Source: Bacteroidota bacterium (GTDB taxonomy: Bacteria; Bacteroidota; Bacteroidia; Bacteroidales; UBA4417). From it: a DNA stretch of 64,000 bases. Positions within the stretch are counted from its first letter, which is position 1. Each line of letters opens with the position of its first letter. Of this stretch, positions 9,902 to 19,383 are shown piece after piece. The position numbers and the translations under genes are program-made. The notes beneath the pieces were generated by a model. It saw nothing but the letters and a program-made list of their open reading frames with translations. It made no database searches and was not told where the DNA came from. The stretch covers positions 124,001-188,000 of the forward strand of contig JACAAZ010000005.1 in NCBI GenBank assembly GCA_013376995.1. Reading direction: 5' to 3'.

Positions 9902-12835
9902 ATGGCACATTTTTTTCTTCAATTTCGTCTTTTTATATTCCGAACAGGCTTAATGCTTGTTTTTTTAATGCACTTGTCCAATGTCCACAGTCAATACTAC
10001 AATTTAGGACAAGACCCTGCTTCGATCCGATGGAGGCAAATAAAAACTGATCACTTTAAATTTATTTACCCATCTGATTTTGAGCAGAATGCCCAATACC
10101 TGGCAAACCTCTTTCAGTATGTGTACAAGTATGGCACTATTACTCTCGACAATAAGCCTTCGCGGGTTCCAATCATCATGCACAACAGGGATATTGTTCC
10201 CAACGCATTTACCTTATGGGCTCCCAGGCGCATTGAGCTATATACCTGCCCGCCGCAAAACACCTATTCACAGGATTGGCTTCAGCAACTAGCTATCCAC
10301 GAATACCGGCACATAGTTCAGATGGATATGGTAAATCATGGATTCATGAAAGGCTTAACCTGGATAGTTGGTGAGCAAGCAACAGCTGCCATAACTGGGT
10401 TCTATATACCGATGTGGTTCATGGAAGGTGATGCTGTATGCACGGAGACAGCAATGAGTCATTCCGGCAGGGGACGGGTACCTGCTTTTGAAATGGAGAT
10501 GAGGGCCCAGGTACTTCAAAAGGGGGTTTTCAGCTATGACAAGGCTGTGTTGGGATCATACAAAGATCATGTGCCTGACCAGTATGTTCTGGGTTACAAC
10601 CTTGTAGCTACCGTCCGAAAGAATTACGGTTACAAAACCTGGGTAAAGGCAATGGATTTTGTTGCCAGGAAACCTTATATGATTACTCCGCTCAACCACG
10701 GATTAAAGAAGACTGTCGGGATAGGCAAAGTTGCTCTATATAACAGGACTTTCAAGGAGCTTGACAGTTCATGGAGAATCCAGGCATCTTACACTCATGG
10801 CATGAACTTACATGTAATAACAAAAGGAGCTAAGTCTGCATATTCGAGGTACAAATATCCTCACTATGTAAATGATTCCCTCCTGATTGCCGAGCGGACG
10901 ACCCTTGATGATATCAGCCGGTTCGTTATGATTGATCCAGATGGAAATGAAAAGATATTATGTACTCCCGGGTTCTTTTCAACAGACATATTTTCGGTGA
11001 ATATTGGAACCGGATTCAGAAGCAGGGGGACAAACAAACCAGGTGTCCTGACAATTGACAATCTTTCCATTGAGAGTGGGCTCATGGCCTGGACAGAAAG
11101 GGTTGCTGACCCGCGTTGGCAGAACAGGAATTACTCGGTAATCAAGTTATATGATTTTAGCTCTGGTAAAACCAAAACTCTTACAAGGCAAAGCAGGCTA
11201 TTTGTTCCATGCATTTCTCCGGATGGAAAATCCCTTATTGCAGTTAAGGTTTCGGAACAGAACAAATACAGCCTGGTGCTGATAGATGTTAACTCAGGTA
11301 AAGAAATAAGATCACTAGCTTCCTCGGATGTCGACCTTTATCTTACTCCTTCCTGGTCTGCAGATGGGAAAATGATTGTTTATATGATCCTGAATAAGAA
11401 TGGAAAAAGCATTTGGAGCTCTGACCTTGATTTCAGCCATGCCAGGCAATTGATGGCACCAACGTTTTCTGAAATATCCAATCCAAAGTTTGTTGGTAAA
11501 TACGTATTCTTTAACGGAGGGTTTTCAGGTATTGATAATATTTATGCGCTGGATACCAATAATTTGAAAATATTCCAGGTCACATCCTCAGCATTTGGAG
11601 CTATTGATGCTGATTACTCAGCTATTCATAATAAACTTGTATTTTCTGATTATTCATCTTCAGGGTACAGGCTTGTAGAAGCTCCATTCGATCCTGTTGC
11701 ATGGCAGCCATTGACCGAAGTTACCGATCATTCAATCGCCCTTTACAAAAGTTTATCAAAAGAAGAACCCGGGATGGTTGATTCTACCACTTTGACTCAT
11801 AACGTTTATAATTCAACACCTTATCACAAAGCACTTCATCTGTTCAATTTCCACAGTTGGGCCCCGGTATATTTTAACTATGACAAGTCTGAAGCTTCAA
11901 CAGGTGTTTCATTTATGTCACAAAACCAGCTAAGTACGGCAACTACCATTGCCGGTTATGATTGGGATTATGCAGGCAAAACAGGTTTATTCCGCTTATC
12001 CTATACGTATTCTGGATGGTATCCGGTGCTGGATGTTGATGCAACCTATGGAAAAATAGCCTTCCAGGCACCAGCAAATGATTCAGCAGAAAGTTACCGC
12101 TATACTATTGATGTTTCAAAAATTAGCGGAGGTATTTCCTTACCTTTGATTTTTAACCAGGGTAAGTATTATACCGGAGTTCAGCTGGTGGCCAGGTCCA
12201 GCTTTGAAAAAAGAACCCATAATGAATCCAGGGCGCCTGGAAAATTTGAAGGATTGCTAAACTCAGCATCATATAAAATCCTGGTCTATCATTATATCAA
12301 GCAAGCTGTAAAAGACGTTTATCCTAAGTGGGGACAGGTGCTGAATCTAAATTATAGCCATACGCCATTTACAGAATCCGTAAAATACAGCTATGGTTCA
12401 ATTGAATCAACACTCTACTTTCCTGGAATTTTCAGGCATAATGGTATCAGGCTGTATGCAGCATATCAGAAAAATTGGAATTCAGACAAGTATTATACTG
12501 ACCTTATAGCTTATCCGCGAGGAACCCTTGCACGAGCCAATGAACAAATGATGAGTTTCAGGTTTAACTATAAGTTTCCTTTTCTTTATCCTGATTTATC
12601 ATTGGGTTCAATAGCTTATTTTAAAAGACTTAAGGCTAACCTCTTTTATGATCATGCTTATGCCTGGAGAAATGGTGGAATGAAGCAATTTGACAGTATG
12701 GGAGCCGAGCTGACAACTGATGCGCATTTCTTGAGGTTCCTGCTGCCATTCGACATAGGTGTGCGACAAGGTTACCGTCCCATTGAAAAAGGCTGGTTTA
12801 CTGATTTCCTGTTCTTGATAAATCTGAATATTTAA
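9902..12835 (+). CDS. Predicted outer-membrane metalloprotease with TolB-like propeller and C-terminal barrel
   Basis: A 977-residue protein with a signal peptide (to about residue 31, VHSQ). A gluzincin-type peptidase MA-like domain follows, with zinc ligands H133 and H137 in HEYRH, catalytic E134 and probable third ligand E175 in FMEGDA. Around residues 350-640 are propeller blades of the PD40/TolB type (SPDGKSLIAV, SADGKMIVYM). The last ~300 residues alternate in beta-strand fashion (FNYKFPFLYPDL, FDIGVRQGY) and resemble the surface-antigen barrel of Omp85-like proteins. This suggests a protease tethered to the outer membrane by its own barrel. The substrate is unknown. The ATG was preferred over a TTG at 9878 that overlaps the promoter. 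Confidence 0.75.
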   Translation: MAHFFLQFRLFIFRTGLMLVFLMHLSNVHSQYYNLGQDPASIRWRQIKTDHFKFIYPSDFEQNAQYLANLFQYVYKYGTITLDNKPSRVPIIMHNRDIVPNAFTLWAPRRIELYTCPPQNTYSQDWLQQLAIHEYRHIVQMDMVNHGFMKGLTWIVGEQATAAITGFYIPMWFMEGDAVCTETAMSHSGRGRVPAFEMEMRAQVLQKGVFSYDKAVLGSYKDHVPDQYVLGYNLVATVRKNYGYKTWVKAMDFVARKPYMITPLNHGLKKTVGIGKVALYNRTFKELDSSWRIQASYTHGMNLHVITKGAKSAYSRYKYPHYVNDSLLIAERTTLDDISRFVMIDPDGNEKILCTPGFFSTDIFSVNIGTGFRSRGTNKPGVLTIDNLSIESGLMAWTERVADPRWQNRNYSVIKLYDFSSGKTKTLTRQSRLFVPCISPDGKSLIAVKVSEQNKYSLVLIDVNSGKEIRSLASSDVDLYLTPSWSADGKMIVYMILNKNGKSIWSSDLDFSHARQLMAPTFSEISNPKFVGKYVFFNGGFSGIDNIYALDTNNLKIFQVTSSAFGAIDADYSAIHNKLVFSDYSSSGYRLVEAPFDPVAWQPLTEVTDHSIALYKSLSKEEPGMVDSTTLTHNVYNSTPYHKALHLFNFHSWAPVYFNYDKSEASTGVSFMSQNQLSTATTIAGYDWDYAGKTGLFRLSYTYSGWYPVLDVDATYGKIAFQAPANDSAESYRYTIDVSKISGGISLPLIFNQGKYYTGVQLVARSSFEKRTHNESRAPGKFEGLLNSASYKILVYHYIKQAVKDVYPKWGQVLNLNYSHTPFTESVKYSYGSIESTLYFPGIFRHNGIRLYAAYQKNWNSDKYYTDLIAYPRGTLARANEQMMSFRFNYKFPFLYPDLSLGSIAYFKRLKANLFYDHAYAWRNGGMKQFDSMGAELTTDAHFLRFLLPFDIGVRQGYRPIEKGWFTDFLFLINLNI

Positions 12836-12846
12836 CTTTGTAATCC

Positions 12847-13203
12847 ATGAAGCTTCTGCTGAAAATATTGGTATCATCATTGGCGGTTTTTTTCTCTGCT
12901 TATATTTTGCCTGGTGTTTATCTTGACGGGTTCCCGACTGCCGTTTTAGTTGCTGTAGTGTTAGGACTGTTAAATGCTTTCCTTAAGCCATTGCTTATAT
13001 TGCTTACAATTCCTGTGACCATTTTTTCTTTCGGGCTTTTCCTGCTTGTCATAAATGCATTCCTGATCCTGATTGTAGATCAATTGCTTGCTGGATTCTC
13101 CGTCAGCGGATTCTGGTCAGCGCTATTTTTCAGCATCATTGTAACCCTGGTAACAGCCTTCCTGGAAGCTCTTGCTGGTAAGAAGGAAGAAAAGAGAAAT
13201 TGA
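12847..13203 (+). CDS. YvlD/phage-holin-IV family small membrane protein
   Basis: A 118-residue protein made almost wholly of four hydrophobic helices, with the family phrase GLLNAFLKPLLILLTIPVTI and a charged tail KKEEKRN. This is the superfamily called 'phage holin family' or YvlD, which is widespread in chromosomes and not evidence of a prophage. The function is not established. The gene lies 11 bp after the metalloprotease stop. A TAACTTTG box (12833-12840) overlaps that stop, so it may have its own near-leaderless promoter or be cotranscribed. Confidence 0.8.
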   Translation: MKLLLKILVSSLAVFFSAYILPGVYLDGFPTAVLVAVVLGLLNAFLKPLLILLTIPVTIFSFGLFLLVINAFLILIVDQLLAGFSVSGFWSALFFSIIVTLVTAFLEALAGKKEEKRN

Positions 13204-13226
13204 AACCTATATAAACATCTCATTTC

Positions 13227-13694
13227 ATGCGAGCAAAACCGGTATTATTGCAAAGGGACATTGATGAAATCATTTCAAAATGCAATGTTTGTTATGTAGG
13301 CATGGTGGATGATTCCGGATTACCTTATGTATTGCCGTTTAACTTTGGATACAAAGATGGTATCATCTTCCTGCATTCATCGCACAAGGGATTAAAAATT
13401 GACATTTTAAAGCAGCACCCTGAGGTTTGTGTTGTATTCAGCGCCGATCATATGCTCAGGTCTCAGAGCGAGCAGGTTGCCTGTAGTTACAGTATGCATT
13501 ACCGCTCTGTACAGGCATTCGGGAACATAGAATTTGTTGATGAAAGAGAAGAGAAGATCGGGATTCTGAATATTCTGATGGCAAATTATACGGATAAGGA
13601 ATTTACCTATAACGAGCCCTCTCTAAGGGAGGTTTGCACTTTCAAAGTTAAGGTAAAAAGATTTTCCGGGAAGATATTCGGCTATGTGAAATAG
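13227..13694 (+). CDS. Pyridoxamine 5'-phosphate oxidase-like flavin-binding protein
   Basis: A 155-residue split-barrel protein of the PNPOx-like/NimA group that usually binds FMN. N-terminal CNVCYVGMVDDSGLPYVLPFNFGY and IIFLHSSHKGLKIDIL are the typical strand and phosphate-binding segments. These proteins reduce small compounds or bind flavin or haem; the substrate here cannot be told. The gene lies 23 bp after the YvlD-like gene in the same direction, so the two probably form an operon. It ends at a hairpin that overlaps the converging gene. Confidence 0.85.
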   Translation: MRAKPVLLQRDIDEIISKCNVCYVGMVDDSGLPYVLPFNFGYKDGIIFLHSSHKGLKIDILKQHPEVCVVFSADHMLRSQSEQVACSYSMHYRSVQAFGNIEFVDEREEKIGILNILMANYTDKEFTYNEPSLREVCTFKVKVKRFSGKIFGYVK

Positions 13695-13708
13695 AAGCTT
13701 ATCCTGAA

Positions 13709-14317
13709 CTAAGCCTTCGGAAGAGGCTTTTTATTGCCATTGTTACCTACTGTCTTAATAATTCTTTTTGCTGCCTGCCGGTAGGTCAGGGATGCGAGTA
13801 TGCCGATTGCTGCACCTGTAATTATGCCGGTAAAAACATCACTTGGGTAATGCACACCTAAGTAAATCCTGCTATAGCAGATCAGTGAAGTGTAGATTGC
13901 CAGAATAGGAAGTAAATATACCTGGCGGTTTTTAATTGTTAAGTATATAAAAGTCGCAAGAGCTATGGAATTTGATGCATGAGCAGAGTAGAAACCAAAG
14001 GTTCCCCCGGCATAACCATCCACTAGGTGAACCATATCTTTGACAGAAGGGTCATTGGAAGGGCGAAGTCGCATTACGGAATTCTTGATGAGGTTGCAAA
14101 ACTGGTCGCTAAGCAGGATTATCAATACAACAAATATCAAGGTAAGCCAGAATCTTTTCTTCTCAGATCTGTAAAGCACCCATAGGAAGAACAAATAGAG
14201 CGGGATCCAGAAAAACCTGTCGCTGGCAAGCCACATAATAGTATCCAGGAAATGGCTGTGTGCCCCGTTTATTAGTAGGAAAAGCTTGAGATCAACAGAT
14301 TTCAGAAACTCTATCAT
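13709..14317 (-). CDS. PAP2-family membrane phosphatase
   Basis: An integral membrane lipid or undecaprenyl-pyrophosphate phosphatase. The three signature motifs are visible: KNSVMRLRP (C1, KxxxxxxRP), YSAHAS (C2, a variant of PSGH) and SRIYLGVHYPSD (C3, SRxxxxxHxxxD). Five to six hydrophobic helices surround them. The start at MIEFLKSVDLKLF, four codons inside the longest frame, fits the usual N-terminus. The tail is basic (KRIIK...KKPLPKA). It follows the SDR gene by about 40 bp on the same strand. Specificity (lipid A, C55-PP or phosphatidate) cannot be resolved. Confidence 0.9.
   Translation of the reverse strand: MIEFLKSVDLKLFLLINGAHSHFLDTIMWLASDRFFWIPLYLFFLWVLYRSEKKRFWLTLIFVVLIILLSDQFCNLIKNSVMRLRPSNDPSVKDMVHLVDGYAGGTFGFYSAHASNSIALATFIYLTIKNRQVYLLPILAIYTSLICYSRIYLGVHYPSDVFTGIITGAAIGILASLTYRQAAKRIIKTVGNNGNKKPLPKA
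13711..13729 (+). terminator. Terminator overlapping the 3' end of the PAP2 gene
   Basis: AAGCCT (13711-13716) pairs with AGGCTT (13724-13729), followed by TTTT on the plus strand. It would stop transcription from 13227-13694 while encoding the last codons of the converging PAP2 gene. Confidence 0.55.
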
Positions 14318-14358
14318 ATGGATGGTCAATTCAATGATAATCTATGGATAATTAATAC

Positions 14359-15135
14359 TTATGAAGAACCCTTTGCAAACTCTTTCAATTGTTCAATCGT
14401 CAAATTAACTCCGTTTTCAATTTCTGGATTGAATATGGAACCTGCTATCACTGAGGCAACAGACTCCGGGGTTGATAGTCTTCCTTCCGAATGAAGTTCC
14501 AAAAACTTGTCTTTTTCAGGGAACAGGTTTATATCAGTGTGGCGGATCTGTGTTTGCATTGCAGTATCCACAATTCCGGGAGCAAGGGACATGATTTTTA
14601 CAGGGTGCTTCTGCGTTGATTGCTCAAGACCTATAGTACGTGTAAACATGTCGAGGCCGGCTTTTGAAGTGCAGTACATCGACCAGCCGGAATAGGGGTA
14701 TTTAGCGGCACCGGAAGAAATATTCAGAACTACCTTGGGTATTTTCAATTCTTTGGTCCCGGCAATGAATAAGGATGTCAGGATTGCCGGAGCCAGAAGA
14801 TTCAGCATTAAGTGCTTTTCCATCAGGTTTGCCGGTGCTTTTTCAACAGGTGCTATTGGTTCAAGCATCCCCGCATTGTTAATGAGGGCAATATTGGATA
14901 CTTTATCAGGATCAATTCTCTGAAAAACATCATGCATGAATTGCTCAGCGGTCTTCCTTTCAGAAAGATCAACTTCGTCGTAAAACAATGGAACATGCAT
15001 AGAAGAGGCTCTTTCCACAAGGTCTTCATTCATTGTCCGGGACGCACAAAAAAGGGTATTCCCATGCACCAACAGTTTCCTCGCAATGGCTTCTCCAATC
15101 CCCCTTGAAACTCCAGTAATTATATAAATATTCAT
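14359..15135 (-). CDS. Short-chain dehydrogenase/reductase
   Basis: A 258-residue NAD(P)-dependent Rossmann-fold oxidoreductase. The cofactor loop is TGVSRGIG, followed by LINNAG. The catalytic triad is Ser in NISSGAAK and YxxxK in YCTSKAG. The sequence leans towards the sepiapterin/benzil-reductase-like branch (SRGIGEAIA, LAPGIVDTAMQTQIR), but the substrate is unknown. A weak minus-strand box TACCTTTA (15157-15164) lies upstream. It is probably cotranscribed with the PAP2 gene. Confidence 0.88.
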   Translation of the reverse strand: MNIYIITGVSRGIGEAIARKLLVHGNTLFCASRTMNEDLVERASSMHVPLFYDEVDLSERKTAEQFMHDVFQRIDPDKVSNIALINNAGMLEPIAPVEKAPANLMEKHLMLNLLAPAILTSLFIAGTKELKIPKVVLNISSGAAKYPYSGWSMYCTSKAGLDMFTRTIGLEQSTQKHPVKIMSLAPGIVDTAMQTQIRHTDINLFPEKDKFLELHSEGRLSTPESVASVIAGSIFNPEIENGVNLTIEQLKEFAKGSS

Positions 15136-15319
15136 ATGGTATGCAAATGAATTGAGTAAAGGTACAAATTTCTAACGATGAGTTTTTTCCTGAACCTTTC
15201 AGGCTCCAATATTCACCTGATTTTGACCAAACAAATACACGTTAAATGAACAAAGGCAAAGACTGATATGTTCATTATTTATATACATACTTTAAACAAA
15301 AAGATACATTCCTCAGACT

Positions 15320-16978
15320 ATGAATAACTCAGTATTTATTTTTGATTACCCTTCTAATGAAACTGTCCGGACTTATGCTCCTGGTACCCGCGACAGGAAA
15401 GAACTTGTAAATGAATTGGAAAGGATGTCATCGTCCATAGAAGAAATTCCATTGATTATTGGAGGAAAGGAGATTTTTACCGGAAATATAGAATCCATCA
15501 GGATGCCGCATGATCACTCCCATGTTATTGCCCGTTATCATAAAGCAAGTGAAAAGGAAGTCCTCATGGCAATTGATTCTGCTAAAAAAGCACATGAAGA
15601 ATGGGAGAGTTTTTCCTGGTTTGAAAGAGCTTCAGTTACCATTAAGGCAGCTGAGCTTATTTCGAAGAAGTACAGGTATTTGCTTAATTCAGCGACTATG
15701 CTGGGGCAAGGAAAAAGTGCCTTCCAGGCAGAAATTGATGCAGCCTGCGAGACTATTGATTTTCTTCGATTTAATGCACATTATATTTCTGATATTTATA
15801 ATGAGCAACCCCATAGCGATCCGGGAATCATCAACCGCCTGGAATATCGCCCGCTTGAAGGATTCGTGTTTTCTTTAAGCCCGTTTAATTTTACCGCTAT
15901 AGCTTCTAACCTGAATATGGCCCCGGTTCTTATGGGCAATGTAACATTATGGAAACCGGCAACAACCTCGATTCTTTCGAATTATATACTGATGAAGATC
16001 TACAAAGAGGCGGGGCTTCCCGATGGAGTAATAAATTTTATACCTGGCCAGGGTTCAGTTATTGGAAACGCAATCATGAGTAACAGGGATTTTGCAGGTT
16101 TACATTTTACGGGTTCCAATTCGACTTTTAACAAATTGTGGATGAATGCGGCACAGCACCTGGGTCATTATCGTTCCTACCCAAGGATAGTTGGTGAGAC
16201 AGGAGGGAAGGACTTTGTACTTGTACACTCTTCTGCTAACAGCGAGGAAGTTGCTACCGCATTGGTGCGTGGAGCCTTTGAGTACCAGGGACAGAAATGT
16301 TCAGCTGCCTCGCGGGCTTATATCCCGGAATCCCTCTGGCCTGCCGTGAAAGAACAAATGGGAGATATGCTGTCCCAGGTCACGGTAGGGGATGTGAGGG
16401 ATCTGAGTCATTTTATGAATGCAGTAATTGACGAGACCTCGTTTGACAACATAGGCAAATATATTTCACATGCAGAAAAATCAACAGATGCAGAGGTGAT
16501 TTTTGGTGGTAAGTCTGACAAAACGAAAGGATATTTTGTGGAACCTACGGTCATTAGGGTTAAGGACCCTCATTTTGTTACAATGGAAGAAGAAATCTTT
16601 GGTCCTGTGCTCTCAATATTTGTTTATAAAGACAATGAATTTGATGAAACACTTAAGTTGGTAGATGAAACCTCACCTTATGGTTTAACAGGTTCCATTT
16701 TTGCACAGGATCGTTACGTCCTGACTGCAGCAGCTGAAAAATTAAAGTATGCAGCAGGCAACCTGTATTTTAATGATAAACCTACCGGTGCGGTTGTAGG
16801 TCAGCAACCTTTTGGTGGTTCCAGGCAATCGGGAACAAATGATAAATCTGGAAGCCATTTGAACTTGCAGCGATGGACTAATCCGCGTACCATTAAAGAA
16901 ACGCTGATTCCACCGACTGATTTTCGATATCCGTTTATGAAGGATGACAAATGCCATTCAAAATCCCCGGCTGAATGA
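15320..16978 (+). CDS. pruA: L-glutamate gamma-semialdehyde (1-pyrroline-5-carboxylate) dehydrogenase
   Basis: Oxidises glutamate-5-semialdehyde to glutamate with NAD+, the second step of proline catabolism and also used in ornithine breakdown. At 552 residues it matches the single-domain P5CDH family (about 540). Visible are FSLSPFNFTAIASNL, FTGSNSTF in the cofactor site, catalytic E293 in VGETGGKD and nucleophile C327 in GQKCSAASR. PFGGSRQSGTNDKSG near the end is diagnostic of PruA over other aldehyde dehydrogenases. No putA-type proline dehydrogenase lies in the window. Confidence 0.95.
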   Translation: MNNSVFIFDYPSNETVRTYAPGTRDRKELVNELERMSSSIEEIPLIIGGKEIFTGNIESIRMPHDHSHVIARYHKASEKEVLMAIDSAKKAHEEWESFSWFERASVTIKAAELISKKYRYLLNSATMLGQGKSAFQAEIDAACETIDFLRFNAHYISDIYNEQPHSDPGIINRLEYRPLEGFVFSLSPFNFTAIASNLNMAPVLMGNVTLWKPATTSILSNYILMKIYKEAGLPDGVINFIPGQGSVIGNAIMSNRDFAGLHFTGSNSTFNKLWMNAAQHLGHYRSYPRIVGETGGKDFVLVHSSANSEEVATALVRGAFEYQGQKCSAASRAYIPESLWPAVKEQMGDMLSQVTVGDVRDLSHFMNAVIDETSFDNIGKYISHAEKSTDAEVIFGGKSDKTKGYFVEPTVIRVKDPHFVTMEEEIFGPVLSIFVYKDNEFDETLKLVDETSPYGLTGSIFAQDRYVLTAAAEKLKYAAGNLYFNDKPTGAVVGQQPFGGSRQSGTNDKSGSHLNLQRWTNPRTIKETLIPPTDFRYPFMKDDKCHSKSPAE

Positions 16979-17033
16979 ATAGCGTTTTGATAAATATTTA
17001 AATTTACAACTAAGACAAAATTGAATTTATAGC

Positions 17034-18419
17034 ATGGAAAAACATCGCAATGGCAAAATCCTTGCCCTGCTTTTTACTGGTGTACTTATGGGGGCGCTCG
17101 ACATATCAATTGTCGGTCCAGCAATTCCTTCCATTGAACAAACCATTTTGGTGGATCATAAATCCTTATCCTGGATATTCAGTATTTATGTGCTGTTCAA
17201 CCTGATTGGAGTATCCCTCCTTGCCAAATTATCCGACTTGTACGGGCGCAGGTCCATTTACATTCTTTCTGTGAGCATATTTGCTATCGGTTCCCTGGTT
17301 GTAGCAATGTCTGACAATATTTCTGTACTCTTGTTGGGAAGGGCAATACAAGGATTCGGATCGAGCGGTATTTTCCCGGTTGCTTCTGCAACAATAGGAG
17401 ATATCTTTCCCGCTGCAAAGCGAGGTAAAGCGCTGGGAATGATAGGTGCAGTTTTTGGCATGGCCTTCCTGATTGGTCCTGTAATAGCCGGGTTGATGCT
17501 TAAGTTTTTTACATGGAACTCCCTGTTTCTTATAAATCTCCCAATTGCAATGATTATCATTGTCTTCAGTATAAGGTTATTGCCTTCACATAAGGCCAAG
17601 GTAATTCCCCATTTTGACTGGCCTGGCATGGTTATAATTGCCATACTCTTATCATCCTTTGCATACGGGATAAACTCGATTGAGCTTGAAAGAGGAGTTG
17701 CCGGGATACTCTCAACTCATGTGCTGCCATTTTTTGTGATCACCTTCATCTCCCTGTTCGTTTTTATTTATCTCGAAAAACGCTCACCAGCTCCTGTGGT
17801 CAAAATTCAGCTGTTTGATGTTCGCCAGATCCGCATTGTTGGCGCAGTTGCTCTGGGTGCAGGCATGCTCCAGTCAGTTACTATATTTGTTCCGGAAATG
17901 GCAGTATTTGTTTTTAAAGTTACCAGCTCAAAAGCTGCTTTCATGCTTGTCCCTTTCGTTGTTGCAGTTGCCATAGGGGCGCCTGTTGCCGGCAGAATGA
18001 TTGACAAGGTTGGATCCAGGGCTATTGTTATTGCTGGTTTATTCTTTTCAGCTACGGGTCTGTTCATGCTTTTCCTGGCCGGCAATGTACTCATGCTGTT
18101 CTATGCAGGAGGTGTTTTAATGGGATTAGGAACATCCATGTTACAGGGATCTTCGATGCGGTATATCATGCTTAACGAAGTCCGGCCAGAAGACAGGGCC
18201 CTCGGCCAAGGCATCATTACCTTGTTCACCAGTGTCGGACAGATGAGTGGAGCTACTTTGATCGGAATTATTGTAGCTTCAAAATTGAATAAACTTGAGG
18301 GATACGATACAGCTTATGTTGTGATAAGTGTATTGGCTTTTATGGTAATGGCACTCAGTTTTCTGCTCAAAAGCAGGAAAGCTGAGCTGGAAGCTGCTTC
18401 TAAGACCCTGGCAGAATGA
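17034..18419 (+). CDS. MFS transporter of the DHA2 (EmrB/QacA-like) drug-efflux type
   Basis: A 461-residue inner-membrane protein with at least 12 hydrophobic helices. Motif A appears as AKLSDLYGRRSIYI. Motif C-like GPVIAG precedes LFLINLPIAM, a segment characteristic of the DHA2 branch of proton antiporters. The first helix carries GALDISIVGPAIPSI, the motif D1 region of this family. Export of drugs or metabolites is the usual role; the substrate is unknown. It is 55 bp downstream of pruA in the same direction and may be cotranscribed. The gene end faces the C40 peptidase gene with only 24 bp between. Confidence 0.88.
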   Translation: MEKHRNGKILALLFTGVLMGALDISIVGPAIPSIEQTILVDHKSLSWIFSIYVLFNLIGVSLLAKLSDLYGRRSIYILSVSIFAIGSLVVAMSDNISVLLLGRAIQGFGSSGIFPVASATIGDIFPAAKRGKALGMIGAVFGMAFLIGPVIAGLMLKFFTWNSLFLINLPIAMIIIVFSIRLLPSHKAKVIPHFDWPGMVIIAILLSSFAYGINSIELERGVAGILSTHVLPFFVITFISLFVFIYLEKRSPAPVVKIQLFDVRQIRIVGAVALGAGMLQSVTIFVPEMAVFVFKVTSSKAAFMLVPFVVAVAIGAPVAGRMIDKVGSRAIVIAGLFFSATGLFMLFLAGNVLMLFYAGGVLMGLGTSMLQGSSMRYIMLNEVRPEDRALGQGIITLFTSVGQMSGATLIGIIVASKLNKLEGYDTAYVVISVLAFMVMALSFLLKSRKAELEAASKTLAE

Positions 18420-18443
18420 AGGGTGGAGTGCTGAATGGTAATA

Positions 18444-19220
18444 TCAGGATAGTCGCTTGATGATTCGCAGCTGATGAGTGTATTTCCCAAGCTCCCTATT
18501 GAAAATTCCCTGGTGATCGATAGCATCAATTCTTACAGAACCGGATGCATGTATTATTTTGTTGTCCCCCAATAAAATACCTACATGGATAATAGTTCCT
18601 GCGGTATTTTCAAAGAAGGCCAGATCACCTTTAACGGTCTCTGAAATGAAGCTGATAATATCCCCAAGTTCAACCTGCTGGCGTGCATCGCGTGGTAAAT
18701 TTATTCCACAATTCCTGTAAACCATCTGGACAAAACCTGAACAGTCAATGCCAAAAGGGGATCTTCCTCCCCATAGGTAAGGAGCATTCAGGTAGGATAA
18801 GGCTTCTGATTCAAGCTTTGAGATATCCGGTTGTTTTGGAAAGGCAGAATAACTGCCATGGAACTGAAATGTATTACTTCCTAGATCAACAATCCCTTCA
18901 TTCAACAATGGCAACAGGCTGCCCTTAACCAAATGAATAGTGGTATTGTCTTTAAGATTGGTCGCTTTGGCCACTATCTCATCCACCTTGAATGCATCTT
19001 TTGAAATCATTTTTTCATAATAGGATGTATCGATAAGTGAGGACATACCCCCATTGATCCAGCCTTCATAATGATCAGCAGTTCCTGAAACAAGAAGCCA
19101 GCCATCTTTCTCATCCATTATTTCGTAGGATTCCCCAAACAATAATTGAGTGACCATCTCCGAACGCCAAGAAGGTTCTGACCAAACCGGAACGATTGAT
19201 TTGCATATAATACCTTTCAT
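18444..19220 (-). CDS. NlpC/P60 (C40) cell-wall peptidase with SH3b domains
   Basis: A 258-residue protein similar in plan to gamma-D-glutamyl-L-diamino-acid endopeptidases that cut peptidoglycan stem peptides. Two bacterial-SH3-like stretches (about 1-60 and 70-120) precede the NlpC/P60 domain. The nucleophile is C160 in FGIDCSGFVQ, with H212 in IIHVGILL and H224 in KIIHASG. No clear signal peptide is seen, so it may act in the cytoplasm on recycled muropeptides, as several Bacteroidetes homologues are thought to do. The MKGIICKS start seems natural for this group. Confidence 0.9.
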   Translation of the reverse strand: MKGIICKSIVPVWSEPSWRSEMVTQLLFGESYEIMDEKDGWLLVSGTADHYEGWINGGMSSLIDTSYYEKMISKDAFKVDEIVAKATNLKDNTTIHLVKGSLLPLLNEGIVDLGSNTFQFHGSYSAFPKQPDISKLESEALSYLNAPYLWGGRSPFGIDCSGFVQMVYRNCGINLPRDARQQVELGDIISFISETVKGDLAFFENTAGTIIHVGILLGDNKIIHASGSVRIDAIDHQGIFNRELGKYTHQLRIIKRLS

Positions 19221-19383
19221 ATTTACAGGGTAAAGTTGTTAAACGATAAATGGAAATTGATGGCTAACTTGAAATATTCGTGGAAAATATTAGGAATCCT
19301 TTGTTGCATGTTGGGTGACAAAGTTAATAAGTTGGGTCCCAGCGATCAAATTTTATTATATTCGTAAGATTAATTAATCATTT

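Noticed and set aside
12847-13203. 'Phage holin' family protein taken as a sign of a prophage
   Set aside because: This YvlD-like family is chromosomal in many bacteria, and no phage structural, integrase or lysis gene is nearby.
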